A DNA stretch of 16,974 nt, from assembly GCA_046155815.1 (NCBI GenBank), contig JBJXFY010000421.1, positions 1 through 16,974 of the forward strand, given 5' to 3'. Within the stretch, counting starts at the first letter, position 1. Each line of letters begins with the position of its first letter. Shown piece by piece: positions 16,401 through 16,974 of the stretch. The stretch is from JBJXFY01 sp046155815. GTDB lineage: Bacteria > Verrucomicrobiota > Verrucomicrobiia > Limisphaerales > CAIMTB01. The notes under the pieces are model-generated. The model searched no databases, was not told the DNA's origin, and was given only the letters and a program-made list of their open reading frames with translations. The position numbers were made by a program, and so were the translations under genes.

Positions 16401-16974
16401 TCAACCTTTCGCATACATCATCGCCACCGCGTCCCCGTACCCGTTGTACGGTTTCGTCCGCACGCGGTCGCCGGTGTCAATCATGCGCTCGGTGGCCTGG
16501 GACCAGCGCGGGTGCGGCACGGCGGGGTCCACGTTGCTCTCGAAGGGGTACTCCTCCGGCTGCAGCGTCTCCCAGAAGGTCTTCGGCTGCTTCTCCACGA
16601 ACTCGATCTTCACGAGGCTCTTGATGCTCTTGTAGCCGTATTTCCACGGCACCACGAGCCGGAGCGGCGGGCCGAACTGCTTCCCCAGCGGCTTCCCGTA
16701 GATGCCCGTGGCCACGAGCGTGAGGGGGTGCAGCGCCTCGTCCAGCCGCAGGCCCTCGAAGTACGGCCACGGATACTGCGGCGCGCGCGCCAGGCCGGGC
16801 ATCTGGTCGGGCTTCAGCGCGGTGATGAAGCGCACGAACTTCGCCTCCGGCTTCGGCTTCACCTGCTCCGCGATCTTCGCGAAGGGGAAGCCCGTCCACG
16901 GCACGATCATCGCCCAGGCCTCGACGCAGCGGAAGCGGTACACGCGCTCCTCGAGGGCCTGCTGCGCGATCAGC
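16401..16974 (-). CDS. msrP: MsrP, protein-methionine-sulfoxide reductase catalytic subunit (partial; 5' end beyond the window)
   Basis: About 190 C-terminal residues are present; the N-terminus with its Tat signal lies to the right of the window. The visible part begins LIAQQALEERVYRFRCVEAW, where the Cys of YRFRC matches the molybdenum-ligating cysteine of MsrP (YedY). Further landmarks are MIVPWTGFPFAKIAEQ, APQYPWPYFEGLRLDEALHP, GPPLRLVVPWKYGYKSIKSL and KTFWETLQPEEYPFESNVDP. MsrP is a periplasmic molybdoenzyme that reduces oxidised methionines in envelope proteins, using electrons from a membrane heme protein, MsrQ. The usual msrQ gene does not follow: the next gene is an unrelated three-helix protein. 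The stop is TGA at 16403-16401. Confidence 0.93.
   Translation of the reverse strand, partial: LIAQQALEERVYRFRCVEAWAMIVPWTGFPFAKIAEQVKPKPEAKFVRFITALKPDQMPGLARAPQYPWPYFEGLRLDEALHPLTLVATGIYGKPLGKQFGPPLRLVVPWKYGYKSIKSLVKIEFVEKQPKTFWETLQPEEYPFESNVDPAVPHPRWSQATERMIDTGDRVRTKPYNGYGDAVAMMYAKG

Overview
The window is about 70% G+C (44 of 60 bases in 13501-13560), has no rRNA or tRNA, and is packed with genes, most of them on the minus strand. The densest block is a complete set of genes for the Alternative Complex III (ACIII) quinol:cytochrome c oxidoreductase. Complete ACIII sets with this gene order occur in Verrucomicrobiota, Bacteroidota, Planctomycetota, Gemmatimonadota and Acidobacteriota. The high GC, the many start codons without a Shine-Dalgarno sequence, and the DUF4412-like and NNR proteins make a verrucomicrobial (Opitutales- or Limisphaerales-like) chromosome my best guess. 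The window has no marker gene to settle this.

Layout, left to right. (1) Positions 1-126 hold a short direct repeat and no gene. (2) Positions 127-9684, minus strand, are the respiratory operon, transcribed right to left: actA (pentaheme cytochrome), actB (Tat-exported molybdopterin-oxidoreductase-like plus Fe-S protein), actC (NrfD-like membrane protein), actD (DUF3341 membrane protein), actE (monoheme cytochrome c), actF (second NrfD-like protein), a small one-helix protein with a polyproline tail, and a cbb3-oxidase-subunit-I-like membrane protein. Neighbouring genes overlap or lie within 14 bases of each other. (3) The 246-base gap 9685-9930 carries an AT-rich inverted repeat followed by a T-run, and a promoter candidate. 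(4) Positions 9931-12018, minus strand, encode an HtrA/Deg-type periplasmic protease and a DUF4412-like exported protein. (5) A 261-base divergent gap contains a perfect 15-base palindrome. (6) Positions 12280-14199, plus strand, encode a secreted S9 (prolyl oligopeptidase) homologue. (7) Positions 14309-16974, minus strand, encode the C-terminal part of the methionine-sulfoxide reductase MsrP (cut by the window edge), a membrane protein of unknown function with much lower GC, and a bifunctional NAD(P)H-hydrate repair enzyme.

How they work together. ActC and ActF are the membrane quinol modules. ActB carries four Fe-S clusters, and ActA and ActE carry the c-type hemes that pass electrons on to a terminal oxidase. 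No functional oxidase is encoded here. The operon ends instead with a protein that has the sequence skeleton of a heme-copper oxidase subunit I but has lost five of the six histidines that bind heme and copper. The other genes fit envelope protein quality control and repair: an HtrA protease, MsrP for oxidised periplasmic methionines, and NNR for damaged NAD(P)H.

The two strongest leads are both proteins that keep a family fold while losing its chemistry: the ligand-poor oxidase-like subunit at the end of the ACIII operon, and the S9 peptidase homologue in which the nucleophilic Ser is Gly and the catalytic His is Gln.
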